DNA from: an uncultured Lachnospiraceae bacterium
GTDB lineage: Bacteria; Bacillota; Clostridia; Lachnospirales; Lachnospiraceae
Reading direction: 5' to 3'
Assembly: GCA_910577115.1 (NCBI GenBank)
Contig: CAJTMC010000018.1
Location: 1-64,000, forward strand
DNA: 64,000 nt
Each line of letters begins with the position of its first letter. The first letter of the stretch is position 1. Both the position numbers and the translations under genes were made by a program. The notes beneath the pieces are model-generated. The model was not told the origin of the DNA. It saw only the letters and a list, made by a program, of their open reading frames with translations, and searched no databases. This document shows positions 35,159 through 44,534 of this stretch, one piece after another.

Positions 35159-35872
35159 TCACTCCTTAAGCCACTCTGCTCTTTTTGCAAGGAGCAGCGC
35201 CTTAAATATGTCAATATCCTCCACAGTTGTAAGCTTTATATTCTTCTCGGAACCTTTCGAAAAATGAACTTCCTGCCCCATTTCTACCATAAGCGTGCAG
35301 GATGCCGTCGAATTTGTAATTCCCTGTTCGAGGGCTTTTTTATGTACTTCCAGCAATTTCCCAATCCGGAACCCCTGCGGTGTCTGTGTCCTTTTTAAAT
35401 GGTTCCGGTCAAATATCCGGTTGGAATTTTCCTGATTTTCGGACACCAGCATCGCCTCCGCACATGGAATGCAGGCAATGGCGGAACCATACTCAGCCGT
35501 CTTACTGATGCAATCCGATATAATCTCCTCCGATACCATAGGACGGATCGCGTCATGGATCAGAACAATGTCTTCCTGCGCATGTTCCTTCTCTATTTCC
35601 TCAAGCCCTCTGTATATGGAATTTTGGCCGCAGTCCCCGCCTTTTACGATTGCTGTCACTTTTGTTAAGTTAAACTGTCTCACATATGCCCAAAGCACCT
35701 TCTCCCATCCCTCAATGCATACCACTACAATTTCATCTATCGCCGGATGTTTCTGGAATACTTCCAGTGTATATATAATGACAGGCTTTTCGTTTACCGT
35801 CAGAAACTGCTTCGGTATATCCTGATGCATACGGTTTCCGCTTCCGCCTGCTATGATCATTGCGATGTTCAT
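35159..35872 (-). CDS. IspD/TarI-family cytidylyltransferase, copy 2
   Basis: 237 residues from ATG 35872 (MNIAMIIAGGSGNRM); a GTG seven codons earlier is the alternative start. Seen: CTP loop AGGSGNRMHQDIPKQFL, VLIHDAIRPMV and a C-terminal KLTTVEDIDIF. It is clearly distinct from copy 1, so the locus has two CTP-dependent activations, one tied to the MDR dehydrogenase and one to this SDR/LicD pair. The next gene, the SDR, starts one base beyond its stop, indicating tight coupling. Confidence 0.83.
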   Translation of the reverse strand: MNIAMIIAGGSGNRMHQDIPKQFLTVNEKPVIIYTLEVFQKHPAIDEIVVVCIEGWEKVLWAYVRQFNLTKVTAIVKGGDCGQNSIYRGLEEIEKEHAQEDIVLIHDAIRPMVSEEIISDCISKTAEYGSAIACIPCAEAMLVSENQENSNRIFDRNHLKRTQTPQGFRIGKLLEVHKKALEQGITNSTASCTLMVEMGQEVHFSKGSEKNIKLTTVEDIDIFKALLLAKRAEWLKE

Positions 35873-35896
35873 ATAAATACCTATGCCTTTCACTAA

Positions 35897-37048
35897 TTAT
35901 TCGGGGATCCGTATTGCCTTACAATCATAAACGACAAACATCTGCTCCCGTTTACAGTCCGATTTTGCTTCTATGTACTTAACAATTTCTTCTGATGTTT
36001 TCCGGCGGATCACTGAAATGATGATTCCTGTCTCATCATCAATCCGGATATCGTCAAAAAGAATACATTCCGTATCCTTTGCCGTTTTATCAGTAACAAG
36101 GAGTCCTTTATACTTCCAGCCCTTGTGTTTAAAATACACTGCCAGGCTTTTGCCACAGACACCCGCGCCATAGATGTATATCTTTTTAAATTTGTTATAA
36201 AAAAACGCAAGACAATTTACTCCAAGAGGCGCATAGCGCTCTATATAAAACTGACTGTCTATTAAATCCCATATCATATTTGCAGGATATAAGTTATTCG
36301 CTTCTATATATTCGACTGCTTTTATTGCGTTATCAAATCCTGCATTGGTTATCTGAATGCTCTTTTTCTTTAATATGGGCAGACCCCTGTCCCTGATTAA
36401 CTCCAAAGAATATAAACGGTATGGGTTTTCGTTATATTCAAAAGTCATTCCCCACACATCTGTTAGGGCTATTGGAACAAAACCTTCCTGTCTTAACAGG
36501 TTATTTATTCCATGCTCAAAATAAAAGATTGCTTCATCATATGTTTTTGGATATGAAAGCTCCTCCCAAAAATTTCTGAACTGCCAGCTCTTTAAAACCC
36601 GACTGCGAAACAGGAGATAATAACTCTGAATGTGTGATCCAAACTTCCCGATGAACGAATCGGTATACTCTCCACCAAAGTTTCTTGTCCATCCCCAAAA
36701 ATCACAGGCAACATCCTTCATCAGATCAAAATACCTGCCAAAATCATAGAATGGTCCTAAAAAGGAATCGTTCATCAGAATCAGTTCATCATACTGGTAA
36801 ACGGTAGCCCAGCCGATGAAAGTACAGAGCATGTCCTTATATGCGCCTGCGTCCAATCCTTTGTTTTCCCTGTAAAAAATATCATCTGCATATGGTGCGA
36901 TATATTCCATGCCTTCTAAGATCTCAGCGTAATTGCATACCACATACAATGTAGTAACATTATCCCGAAGCCCCTTCAACATATAGCCTATGTATTCTTC
37001 TATTTTATTTTCTTTATTATAAGTTACATAAATACATAAACGGTTCAC
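35897..37048 (-). CDS. RgpF-like rhamnan-synthesis protein with C-terminal Rossmann module
   Basis: 383 residues from GTG 37048, with AGAGGAG upstream; the start overlaps the DegT stop as GTGA. The N-terminal 280 residues fit RgpF-type glycosyltransferases (LCIYVTYNKENKIEEYIGYM, ENKGLDAGAYKDML, LMNDSFLGP, FWGWTRN), which extend rhamnan-type polymers in streptococci. Residues 288-383 are the recurring Rossmann-like module (KKIYIYGAGVCGKSLAVYF). The glycan linkage cannot be assigned. Confidence 0.83.
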   Translation of the reverse strand: MNRLCIYVTYNKENKIEEYIGYMLKGLRDNVTTLYVVCNYAEILEGMEYIAPYADDIFYRENKGLDAGAYKDMLCTFIGWATVYQYDELILMNDSFLGPFYDFGRYFDLMKDVACDFWGWTRNFGGEYTDSFIGKFGSHIQSYYLLFRSRVLKSWQFRNFWEELSYPKTYDEAIFYFEHGINNLLRQEGFVPIALTDVWGMTFEYNENPYRLYSLELIRDRGLPILKKKSIQITNAGFDNAIKAVEYIEANNLYPANMIWDLIDSQFYIERYAPLGVNCLAFFYNKFKKIYIYGAGVCGKSLAVYFKHKGWKYKGLLVTDKTAKDTECILFDDIRIDDETGIIISVIRRKTSEEIVKYIEAKSDCKREQMFVVYDCKAIRIPE

Positions 37049-38175
37049 GCCGTTTCTCCTCTATTTTTTAATACATTTCCAATATATTCAATATCACTAA
37101 TACTTAAATATGCATGCATCGGAACTGATAAACAGCAGTTACATACACTTTCGGTAACTCCATAATCTAATTCCATAAATTGATAGTCGCTAAAAGCCTG
37201 TTGCATATGCATAGGTTTTCTGTAATAAACAGCCGATGGAATACCTTTTTCCTTTAAAATCTCTATCGCCCGTTCACGCTCTCTGCTATTATGAAAACAT
37301 ATTGTATACTGCGCCCAACTTGAATGCATGCCATCTTTTACAAAAGGAACTTTAACAAAATTCCTTAATCGTTTTGTATATTCTTCTGCTACTTGATTGC
37401 ATCTTGCAACTTCTTCGTCAAAAAATTTTAATTTTTCTAACAGGACTGCTGCCTGAAGCGTGTCCAACCGCGAATTCATGCCAATACGCACATTATCATA
37501 TTTATCCTTTCCTTTTCCATGCACACAGTATGAACGCAGCAGTGTTGCCCATTCATCATTATCTGTAAAAATCGCTCCCCCATCACCGTAACATCCTAAC
37601 GGTTTTGCCGGAAAAAAAGAAGTTGTCGCAATGTCCCCAAAACTGCATGCCCTTTTTTTTTCAATTTTTCCTCCGAAGCCCTGCGCTGCATCCTCCAAAA
37701 TCAAAAGGTTATATTTATCCGCTGTCTGCCTGATTCTACTAAAATCAGCAGGCTGCCCAAATAAATCTACCGCTACAGCTACTTTGGGTTTTAAATCCGT
37801 TTTATGTATAACATATTCAATTGCTGTCTCAAGGCTCTCAGGACTAATATTATATGTATCCTTATCTATATCCACAAATACAGGCACTGCCCCTGCCAAA
37901 GGAACCACCTCTCCACTAGAAAAAAATGTAAAGTCTGGCACAAATACCGCGTCACCTTTTCCTACATTCCAAGCCATTAACGCAAGATGCAGTGCATCTG
38001 TTCCATTTGCACAAGTAATGCAGTGTTTCACTCCAACATACTGTGCCAACTCCCGTTCCAATTGTTTCACCATGCTGCCATTTATGAAATCCGCATCATC
38101 AAGAACAGACTGTATCGCTGTGTCAATTTCTGTTTTATGCAATTGATACTGATGTTTTAAATCTCTAAATTCCAT
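37045..38175 (-). CDS. DegT/DnrJ/EryC1 sugar aminotransferase
   Basis: PLP enzyme that adds an amino group to a nucleotide-linked keto sugar. 376 residues. Seen: EDAAQGFGG with Asp162 contacting PLP, PLP lysine in TTSFFPAKPLGCYGDGGA (Lys191), ANGTDALHLAL near 56-66 and RIGMNSRLDTLQAAVL. It overlaps the downstream RgpF-like gene by 4 bases and may work with the nearby GNAT protein and the Gfo/Idh oxidoreductase (39195) to make an N-acylated amino sugar, as in QdtB/FdtB or WbpE pathways (inference). Confidence 0.9.
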   Translation of the reverse strand: MEFRDLKHQYQLHKTEIDTAIQSVLDDADFINGSMVKQLERELAQYVGVKHCITCANGTDALHLALMAWNVGKGDAVFVPDFTFFSSGEVVPLAGAVPVFVDIDKDTYNISPESLETAIEYVIHKTDLKPKVAVAVDLFGQPADFSRIRQTADKYNLLILEDAAQGFGGKIEKKRACSFGDIATTSFFPAKPLGCYGDGGAIFTDNDEWATLLRSYCVHGKGKDKYDNVRIGMNSRLDTLQAAVLLEKLKFFDEEVARCNQVAEEYTKRLRNFVKVPFVKDGMHSSWAQYTICFHNSRERERAIEILKEKGIPSAVYYRKPMHMQQAFSDYQFMELDYGVTESVCNCCLSVPMHAYLSISDIEYIGNVLKNRGETA

Positions 38176-38196
38176 TTTTTCCTCAAACTTTCCATA

Positions 38197-39168
38197 TCAA
38201 TCTTTTTTATCCATTATCACTATTTGATTTTCCGCCTCTGTGCGCACAATATCCGGGTTAAAAACCTTTCTTATTCTGAAATACGGCATTGGTTTTCCGC
38301 CAAATTGACGCATGGATTTCGAAATCCTTTTAATAACAGATCCTTCGAAATCATATTTTAATCCCATCTGGGATGCCAGTTTGATTCCCTCCCATGTCAA
38401 CATATTATAAGTCTGCAAATGCTGATATTCCGGCACACTACCACCTAGCAGGTGATACACTGATTGTTCATCCCACACGAGGAAAAGCATACTTGAAATG
38501 TCACCATCCATATTCTTTGCATATAGAATCTTTCCACAATTGTGTTGTTTACAGGAACAATACAATCTAATCCACAAATCGTACGGAAAAGGACACTCCA
38601 GTCCCTGTTTTTCAAAAATTTTTTTATGCAAATGCCAAAATTCATCTGCATCATTCCCCTCAAATACTTCTGCTGTTTTATATCCCTTTCTTATTAGATT
38701 CCTATAACTAGATGATATCTCTTGCCATATCCTTTCTGTATCAAATGTATCATTAATTACATATGTATATCTCGTAAGCGCAGTATATCTATTCCAGTAA
38801 AAAGGAAGCCAGTTCTCAAAACTATAATGATATTGTTGTTCATAAACATCTATTCCCAGTGTTTCAATAAAATTATTTGCTGCATCTATTACATGTTCCT
38901 GAAATTTTGCTGACGTTTCCAGTTTTACTCCTTCCTCAATTTTAAAAATGATTCCATTATTCTGCGTTAATGGTGCCTTTGTAATATATTTATGCGTTCC
39001 TCTTGTTTCCGTGTAATATGGCATAGCCGCAAGTATACTTCCGCCACTCTCATATAACCAAACATCCCAATTATCCGGCAGACATACTGCATCCATCCAC
39101 CACGATTTCGAATAGATTGGAACATACACTTCATCACAAAATCGAAGATATTTGTCCTTACTTATCAT
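38197..39168 (-). CDS. GNAT/FemAB-like acyltransferase (Acetyltransf_6 type)
   Basis: 323 residues. The fold matches peptidoglycan- or sugar-directed GNAT proteins of the CelD/FemAB-related group: an N-terminal half with SKSWWMDAVC and APLTQNNGIIFK, and a C-terminal half with SSSYRNLIRKGYK, MLFLVWDEQSVYHLLGGS and YDFEGSVIKRISKSMRQFGG. Such proteins acylate amino sugars or attach amino acids. It sits between the aminotransferase and the oxidoreductase gene, which suggests N-acylation of the amino sugar they make. Confidence 0.75.
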   Translation of the reverse strand: MISKDKYLRFCDEVYVPIYSKSWWMDAVCLPDNWDVWLYESGGSILAAMPYYTETRGTHKYITKAPLTQNNGIIFKIEEGVKLETSAKFQEHVIDAANNFIETLGIDVYEQQYHYSFENWLPFYWNRYTALTRYTYVINDTFDTERIWQEISSSYRNLIRKGYKTAEVFEGNDADEFWHLHKKIFEKQGLECPFPYDLWIRLYCSCKQHNCGKILYAKNMDGDISSMLFLVWDEQSVYHLLGGSVPEYQHLQTYNMLTWEGIKLASQMGLKYDFEGSVIKRISKSMRQFGGKPMPYFRIRKVFNPDIVRTEAENQIVIMDKKD

Positions 39169-39194
39169 TTCTGCATTCCCTCAACACTTATCAC

Positions 39195-40277
39195 TTATCG
39201 CTTACCACTAAATCTTTCCATAAAATCTGTCGTTGCACATTCTTTTAATGGCATTTTTACGCTGCCACCTTCAGCTGCAGATTTATATATTGCTAATACC
39301 AGTTCTAGCGCCCGTTTTCCATCCATTGCATTCACATAAGGCTGTCTATCCTGTTGTATTGCATTAATCACATCGGTATACAAAGGCGTGTGACCATAAC
39401 CATATACATTGGGCGGATTTTCATGAAATCTTGATTTTACTTCTTCCGGATCATCCAACAAATCCGCAAATCTCCATTCTTCTATCACATTAACAGACTG
39501 CCCGCCTGCTTTGACAGTTCCCTTTTCCCCAAATATGTATAACGTTTCCTCTAAATTCTTAGGATATATATCTGTAGTGCCTTCAACAATTCCATAACTT
39601 CCATTCCTAAATTTTATAAGTGCAATGCCCATATCCTCGGCTTCTATATAGTCATGATTAAGCCTGTCCGTCATTCCGACAACTTCATCAATCTCACTCC
39701 CCATCATCCATCTAAGCAAATCTATATTGTGAATGCACTGGTTCATTAACGCACCACCATCCTGATCCCATGTTCCTCTCCACGCTGCTCTGTCAAAATA
39801 TTCATGGTTTCTGCACCACCTAATATGTGCTGTACCATAAAACAGCTTTCCAAATCGGTTCATATCTATTGCTTCCCTTATAATTTGAATCGACTTATTA
39901 AATCTATTTTGATGACATGCGCATACTTTTACATGATATTTTACAGATGCTGAAATAATTGCATCCGCATCTGCTATGGATAGCGCGATCGGTTTCTCTA
40001 TAATGCAATTACACCCGCGTTCTATGCAAAACAATGCAATCTCCGCATGTTTCCCGCTCTCTGTACAGATTGCCACAAGTTCTGGTTTTTCTTTCTCCAC
40101 CATTTCCTTATAATCTGTATAACATTTTGTCTTCCTATCAAGTTTAAATTTCAACATCTTGTCTTCCATGCATGATGAATTAATATCACATACTGCTGTT
40201 ATATCAAGTCCATTATTTTGCGCTGCCACAATATGATTCGGCGATATCCTTCCACAGCCTATCAATGCGTATCTCAT
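39195..40277 (-). CDS. Gfo/Idh/MocA-family oxidoreductase
   Basis: 360 residues from ATG 40277 (MRYALIGCGRISPNH), with GAGGGAG upstream; the frame also opens at TTG 40295. NAD(P)-dependent sugar oxidoreductase: Rossmann motif GCGRISPNH, EKPIALS near residue 95 with the conserved Lys, and the C-terminal alpha/beta domain with TWDQDGGALMNQCIHNID. Resembles WlbA-type enzymes that oxidise UDP-sugars at C3 before amination, consistent with the aminotransferase two genes downstream. It ends 26 bases before the GNAT gene. Confidence 0.87.
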   Translation of the reverse strand: MRYALIGCGRISPNHIVAAQNNGLDITAVCDINSSCMEDKMLKFKLDRKTKCYTDYKEMVEKEKPELVAICTESGKHAEIALFCIERGCNCIIEKPIALSIADADAIISASVKYHVKVCACHQNRFNKSIQIIREAIDMNRFGKLFYGTAHIRWCRNHEYFDRAAWRGTWDQDGGALMNQCIHNIDLLRWMMGSEIDEVVGMTDRLNHDYIEAEDMGIALIKFRNGSYGIVEGTTDIYPKNLEETLYIFGEKGTVKAGGQSVNVIEEWRFADLLDDPEEVKSRFHENPPNVYGYGHTPLYTDVINAIQQDRQPYVNAMDGKRALELVLAIYKSAAEGGSVKMPLKECATTDFMERFSGKR

Positions 40278-40297
40278 AAAACTCCCTCTTTCCAACT

Positions 40298-41377
40298 TTA
40301 ATCTGTCGTTAAATACTTTATAACAGGTTCTAATATTTTATCCCACGAATAATTTTCAGCCGCATAATGATGACAATCTAAAATATAATTGCTATTTTGT
40401 AGACTATCATAAAAATCAATTACAGAATCCATACTGATAGTCGTATTATCATTTAATACTTTAAAAATAAAATATTTATTTTTAAAGCCATAATCATCCG
40501 GCATAATAATCGGTAATCCTCTTACACAATACTCTACCGCCTTAATTCCTGTCCCCTCAAATATTCCACTTTTATATAGCCCCAGTGCTCCTATCCCTAT
40601 ATCAGAGTCCTCATATATTTTATCCAGTTCTTTACCCTGCAAAAATCCATGAAACAAAACATATTTCTCCAAATGGTATTCTTTTACCAGTTGTTTATAA
40701 TAGGGCACTTCCGCACCATCACCTACCAAATTAAAATAAATTTTCCGTTTTCCTTCTAATTGATAGTACTCATGCATTCCTCGTATAATCCGCTCATACC
40801 CATGCTCTCTTCTCATTGTTGCCACTGCTATAAGCACTATATCGTCCGTATTTTTACGAACTGTGCTTTTCACCTTATGTTCAGAAACATCTACTCCATT
40901 TATCAGTGGTATGCAAGGTATATCAAAAATTGTTTTAAAATTAGAATAAGTCGTGCAACAATCTAAATATTGGTGCATATGCAATCTATAATAATTATCC
41001 TCAGCTACTCTTTTTCTCCATTCTTCATGCTCATAAGGATATGTTGGAATCTCTAGAACAGTTTTAATCTGTTTTTCTTTCAAAAATTTTAGAAACTGCA
41101 AGAACCACTTATTAGCCAGATTGTATCTGATATATGTACACGTAATGTTATAATCCTCTACCCATCGACACAAAACCAGATTACAATCTTTCCTTGTAAC
41201 TGCCACTTCTTTCTCTATAATTTGTTCACCATTCATCAAATATAGCATCTGACCTGCATAACATGTATAATATACTCGTCCAAATATTCTTTTAAATGCA
41301 GAAATTTGTGCATTAATCTTTTTTCTGATTCCTACCAGATACTTCCTGTTTAAATCGTAGTATGTAACATACAACAT
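40298..41377 (-). CDS. Family 4 (GT-B) glycosyltransferase
   Basis: 359 residues. Seen: the C-terminal GT4 domain with LIAVATMRREHGYERIIRGM, YFNLVGDGAEVPYYKQLV, YVLFHGFLQGKELDKIYEDSD and GTGIKAVEYCVRGLPII, with the acidic residue in the expected EX7E-like position. Adds a sugar to a lipid-linked or polymeric acceptor in the cytoplasm. The start overlaps the stop of the small Rossmann gene by one base (TAATG), so translation is coupled. Confidence 0.87.
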   Translation of the reverse strand: MLYVTYYDLNRKYLVGIRKKINAQISAFKRIFGRVYYTCYAGQMLYLMNGEQIIEKEVAVTRKDCNLVLCRWVEDYNITCTYIRYNLANKWFLQFLKFLKEKQIKTVLEIPTYPYEHEEWRKRVAEDNYYRLHMHQYLDCCTTYSNFKTIFDIPCIPLINGVDVSEHKVKSTVRKNTDDIVLIAVATMRREHGYERIIRGMHEYYQLEGKRKIYFNLVGDGAEVPYYKQLVKEYHLEKYVLFHGFLQGKELDKIYEDSDIGIGALGLYKSGIFEGTGIKAVEYCVRGLPIIMPDDYGFKNKYFIFKVLNDNTTISMDSVIDFYDSLQNSNYILDCHHYAAENYSWDKILEPVIKYLTTD

Positions 41378-41790
41378 TATAATATCCCTCCAAGAAACTC
41401 TCCCAAATAAAGAATTTTATCTTTTGGCACAAACTCTGATAACTCCTTATAAATTGATTTATAATGCTTAATCGGCGTTATAATTACTCTCTGTTGTCTA
41501 TATTGAGATCTAAATTCATTTAAATCGATTATAGGTATATCCGAAATCTCTAAGAGCAATTTTCCGCTTTTATCTACAACACCTGATATATTCACAAACA
41601 GATTAATAGCATTATAAAGTTGAATCCCTAAATATCCGCCTCCATATATGTATACATCAAATAGTTCAAGCATTTCTAATCTGTTTTTTACATATTCTCT
41701 ATCCAACATTTGTCCCATAAGTTCATAGCTTGCAGAAAAAATTTCTGACTCATATGCATATTCTTCCAGTATTTCATCCAATTCTTCCAT
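41377..41790 (-). CDS. Free-standing Rossmann-like module
   Basis: 137 residues with no other domain: a helical N-terminus and then VYIYGGGYLGIQLYNAINLF, VVDKSGKLLLEISDIP and QRVIITPIKHYKSIYKELSEFV. This is the same unit found attached to glycosyltransferases in this locus, here on its own. It has no catalytic motif I recognise. GAGGAAT ribosome site. Placed between two glycosyltransferase genes. Confidence 0.7.
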   Translation of the reverse strand: MEELDEILEEYAYESEIFSASYELMGQMLDREYVKNRLEMLELFDVYIYGGGYLGIQLYNAINLFVNISGVVDKSGKLLLEISDIPIIDLNEFRSQYRQQRVIITPIKHYKSIYKELSEFVPKDKILYLGEFLGGIL

Positions 41791-41828
41791 TTCTATTCCT
41801 CATTTTAATCCTTCTACTCTCTTAACTG

Positions 41829-43103
41829 CTAACTCCATATCCCATATTTTTCATAATCATAAATATTGACGATTCTGTCTTCTGCACACAATCCTTGTTC
41901 TTTGATTTGTTCTATAATCTCCTTATAATAACTACTTACAATTATTAGCAACGCATCTTTTTCATTATAAAGCGCTTCCGGTGCCTTTATCAGTTTTCCC
42001 ATAAATTCTGTTCCCTGCTTTCGTCTGTCATTATCAACAAAAAAAGTGTCTTCACTTATCGGAATATGATATCGGGAAACCAGCCTGTCTGCCTCTAATC
42101 CGCTCCCCCATAAAATTATCTTTCTATATGATATCTCACTAAATCGTTCTAAAGAAAATGGTATCCTGCTTTCCTTCCCACACACTTGATGCTCCTGCAG
42201 CCACTCCATAACTGTCTTGAAATATTCTGTATACCGTTCTGTTATTATTGGCATTTTTTCGGAAACAAGTGCTTGCAAATACAATTTAACCGCTGTTATA
42301 TACAGTTTTTTTATTATCCTTACATAATCTGTCTCATTTCTCTTTCCAAAAAATTCAAAAAATGCAATATGGGCAAATGCGCTTGTTATATATCGCTCAT
42401 ATTCTGAAAGGCTTGATGCAAGACCTTTTCCATGACGTCTGGCACATCCAATGCTTTCATTTACAAAATATGCTTTTCCTCTTTTTAAATGAATAAGATT
42501 TCTAAATGAATCCGCACGAAACATCTCTTCAAATTTAGTTCCCACCAGTGCTGAATATTCATCGGGAATCCCATTTGAAAAATATACATTTCGATAAGTG
42601 CTTGCCAACGTGTTTGATAATACCTCCTTTCCTTTCAGAAAATCCGCATAGGTACTTGTTTTCGTAGTAATGTTGGGACGATTATAATATATTTCAATGG
42701 AACCATCATTAAAAAGTTTCTCCTCATTTGAAGCATATATCGTATAATCCGGATGTTGATCCAAAAAGTCTACAGCTTTCTTTAGCCTTTTTTTATCAGT
42801 CCAATAATCGTCTGGATCCAATACGCAAAAATATTCACTATCCATTCTTTTTAATGCCTTCAGCATATTTTGGAACAAATGACAGTTTTTTTCCGAATAC
42901 AATGCCAAAACTTTATCCGAGTACATCTCTGCATACTCTTTGATAATTTGAGGTGAATTATCCTGTGAACCGTCATCGGTTATAATAATTTGATAATCAA
43001 AATCTACTTCCTGAACCAAAATAGAATCCAACGCCTGTTTGATATACTGACCATTATTATAAGAAGGCATAATAACCGTCATTTTATACTTATAATTTTT
43101 CAT
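41829..43103 (-). CDS. Family 2 glycosyltransferase with C-terminal Rossmann module
   Basis: 424 residues. GT-A domain opens KMTVIMPSYNNGQYIKQAL, with IIITDDGSQDNSP and the DxD-like VLDPDDYWTDKKRL near 93-106. The region about 328-424 is the recurring module (KIILWGSGLEADRLVSRYH, FVDNDRRKQGTEFMGK, ALLIIVSSYYKEIIEQI). GAGGTGA ribosome site. Confidence 0.85.
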   Translation of the reverse strand: MKNYKYKMTVIMPSYNNGQYIKQALDSILVQEVDFDYQIIITDDGSQDNSPQIIKEYAEMYSDKVLALYSEKNCHLFQNMLKALKRMDSEYFCVLDPDDYWTDKKRLKKAVDFLDQHPDYTIYASNEEKLFNDGSIEIYYNRPNITTKTSTYADFLKGKEVLSNTLASTYRNVYFSNGIPDEYSALVGTKFEEMFRADSFRNLIHLKRGKAYFVNESIGCARRHGKGLASSLSEYERYITSAFAHIAFFEFFGKRNETDYVRIIKKLYITAVKLYLQALVSEKMPIITERYTEYFKTVMEWLQEHQVCGKESRIPFSLERFSEISYRKIILWGSGLEADRLVSRYHIPISEDTFFVDNDRRKQGTEFMGKLIKAPEALYNEKDALLIIVSSYYKEIIEQIKEQGLCAEDRIVNIYDYEKYGIWS

Positions 43104-43124
43104 AAGTCACCTCATTCTCTATCA

Positions 43125-43601
43125 TCACAATTCATATATAATATCTTCTATAGATATAATGGGATAATCTACTTTTTCTGCCAGCATTGACTCTATTTCA
43201 TCATAATAATGAATCGCTGTTACCACAATCGCATCCACTTTTGAAAGCTCATCATCCGGCGTAACGATATCCAGTTCAGAATAGATGCGGTCTGCATTTC
43301 GATCAATTGCATATGCCACCTTAATGTTTGAGTCTTTTAACTCATCATAAAGTCTCTCACCCAGTTCTTTCATTCCATAAATCGCTATTGTTTTGTATTG
43401 TTTTTTCTCAAAAAACTTCGCATACGATCTTCCGCTTTGTTTAACTGCAAGCCATCTATTCAAAACATTATAAAATTCTAAAAATTTCTTTATCCAATCA
43501 TCTGATATTGTACATTTCTTTTTCCAAATTTTACTTGCTGCTACAGCACCCACAATACCTCCTGCCAATGCTGTTAATAACGTTGTAATTACTTTTTTCA
43601 T
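43125..43601 (-). CDS. Membrane-anchored Rossmann-module protein, copy A
   Basis: 158 residues from ATG 43601 (GAGAGG upstream); a longer frame to 43652 lacks a ribosome site. A hydrophobic N-terminal helix, VITTLLTALAGGIVGAVAAS, is followed by a basic stretch and a helical linker, then from about residue 70 the Rossmann module KTIAIYGMKELGERLYDEL and a conserved DAIVVTAIHYYDEIESMLAE. Nearly identical in build to the protein at 45491. Likely sits on the cytoplasmic membrane face. I cannot name a function. Confidence 0.75.
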   Translation of the reverse strand: MKKVITTLLTALAGGIVGAVAASKIWKKKCTISDDWIKKFLEFYNVLNRWLAVKQSGRSYAKFFEKKQYKTIAIYGMKELGERLYDELKDSNIKVAYAIDRNADRIYSELDIVTPDDELSKVDAIVVTAIHYYDEIESMLAEKVDYPIISIEDIIYEL

Positions 43602-43680
43602 ACTCTTATACCTCTCATTTATTGAAATATATCCCCCAAAATTAAAATCCAAATACCTTTATTACTTGTGTTTTATGTTT

Positions 43681-44523
43681 TTATACTCTTTTCAGCTGCC
43701 CCATAACTTCAGTTACTTTATCTTTTATCACCCACCAAAGCAAAAATTTATAACTTTGCCTGCGATAATCCTCTATTATTTCGGAATCATTATGAAAGCT
43801 TAATGCTGAAGATTGGTCTTCTTTATGATATATATATGTATTACTCGTATATATCTGTCGTAATCCATACTTTTTACACATCAAATATAAAATTGGTTCT
43901 TCTGCATAAAGAAATGTTCTTTTATAAAATCCGTCGTAATATCTAAAAAAATCCGGTGTAAATAATACTGCACACCCGTGAAGTATTTGTACTTTCTTTT
44001 TCCTTTTAGCTTCCGGAACAAGAAACGACCATGATTCTTGTCCCAATTTTTTCAAACACAAATTTGCCCACGTCTTAAAAGTTCCCTGAAATGAGATATC
44101 ATATAATATTGGCTTTTGGATAATATGTTCTTTTAAAAGAATTTCCGAACCTATCATCCCTACTCCGTCTGAATAACAATCAAGTAATTTTCTAAAATAA
44201 TCCTTTTCCAAAAAAACCGTGTCATTATTTACAACAAATACGAAATCTGTATGAAACTTTTGCCGTGCAATTGATATACCAATGTTATTTCCCTTTGCAT
44301 ATCCATAATTACGTCCCGCTTTGACAATCATGATTTTCTTGTTTGTCTTATATTTTTTCTTCAAAACTCTATACGACTCATTTTTTGAATTATTGTCAAC
44401 AATTATAATTCCTTCAAATTTATATTTCATTTCCAAGATACTGTCTACACATTCTATTGTATCAACATAATTCAAATAGTTTAAAACCACTATGCTTATT
44501 TTATTCATATCTATTTTATTCAT
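43681..44523 (-). CDS. Family 2 glycosyltransferase (rhamnosyltransferase-like)
   Basis: 280 residues. GT-A fold: ISIVVLNYLNYVDTIECVDS, IIIVDNNSKNESY, NYGYAKGNNIGI and FVFVVNNDTVFLE, with HGCAVLFTPDFFRYYDGF and AEEPILYLMCKKYG in the acceptor half, typical of WbbL-like rhamnosyltransferases. The start is duplicated by a 15-bp tandem repeat giving ATG at 44523 and 44508; which is used cannot be told. Confidence 0.87.
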   Translation of the reverse strand: MNKIDMNKISIVVLNYLNYVDTIECVDSILEMKYKFEGIIIVDNNSKNESYRVLKKKYKTNKKIMIVKAGRNYGYAKGNNIGISIARQKFHTDFVFVVNNDTVFLEKDYFRKLLDCYSDGVGMIGSEILLKEHIIQKPILYDISFQGTFKTWANLCLKKLGQESWSFLVPEAKRKKKVQILHGCAVLFTPDFFRYYDGFYKRTFLYAEEPILYLMCKKYGLRQIYTSNTYIYHKEDQSSALSFHNDSEIIEDYRRQSYKFLLWWVIKDKVTEVMGQLKRV

Positions 44524-44526
44524 ATC
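44497..44526 (-). repeat. Perfect 15-bp tandem duplication over the start of the 43681 gene
   Basis: TATTTTATTCATATC occurs twice in a row (44497-44511 and 44512-44526). On the minus strand each copy contains GATATGAATAAAATA and so duplicates the start codon plus the next residues (MNKI-D-MNKI). Confidence 0.8.
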
Positions 44527-44534
44527 TTTTACAC

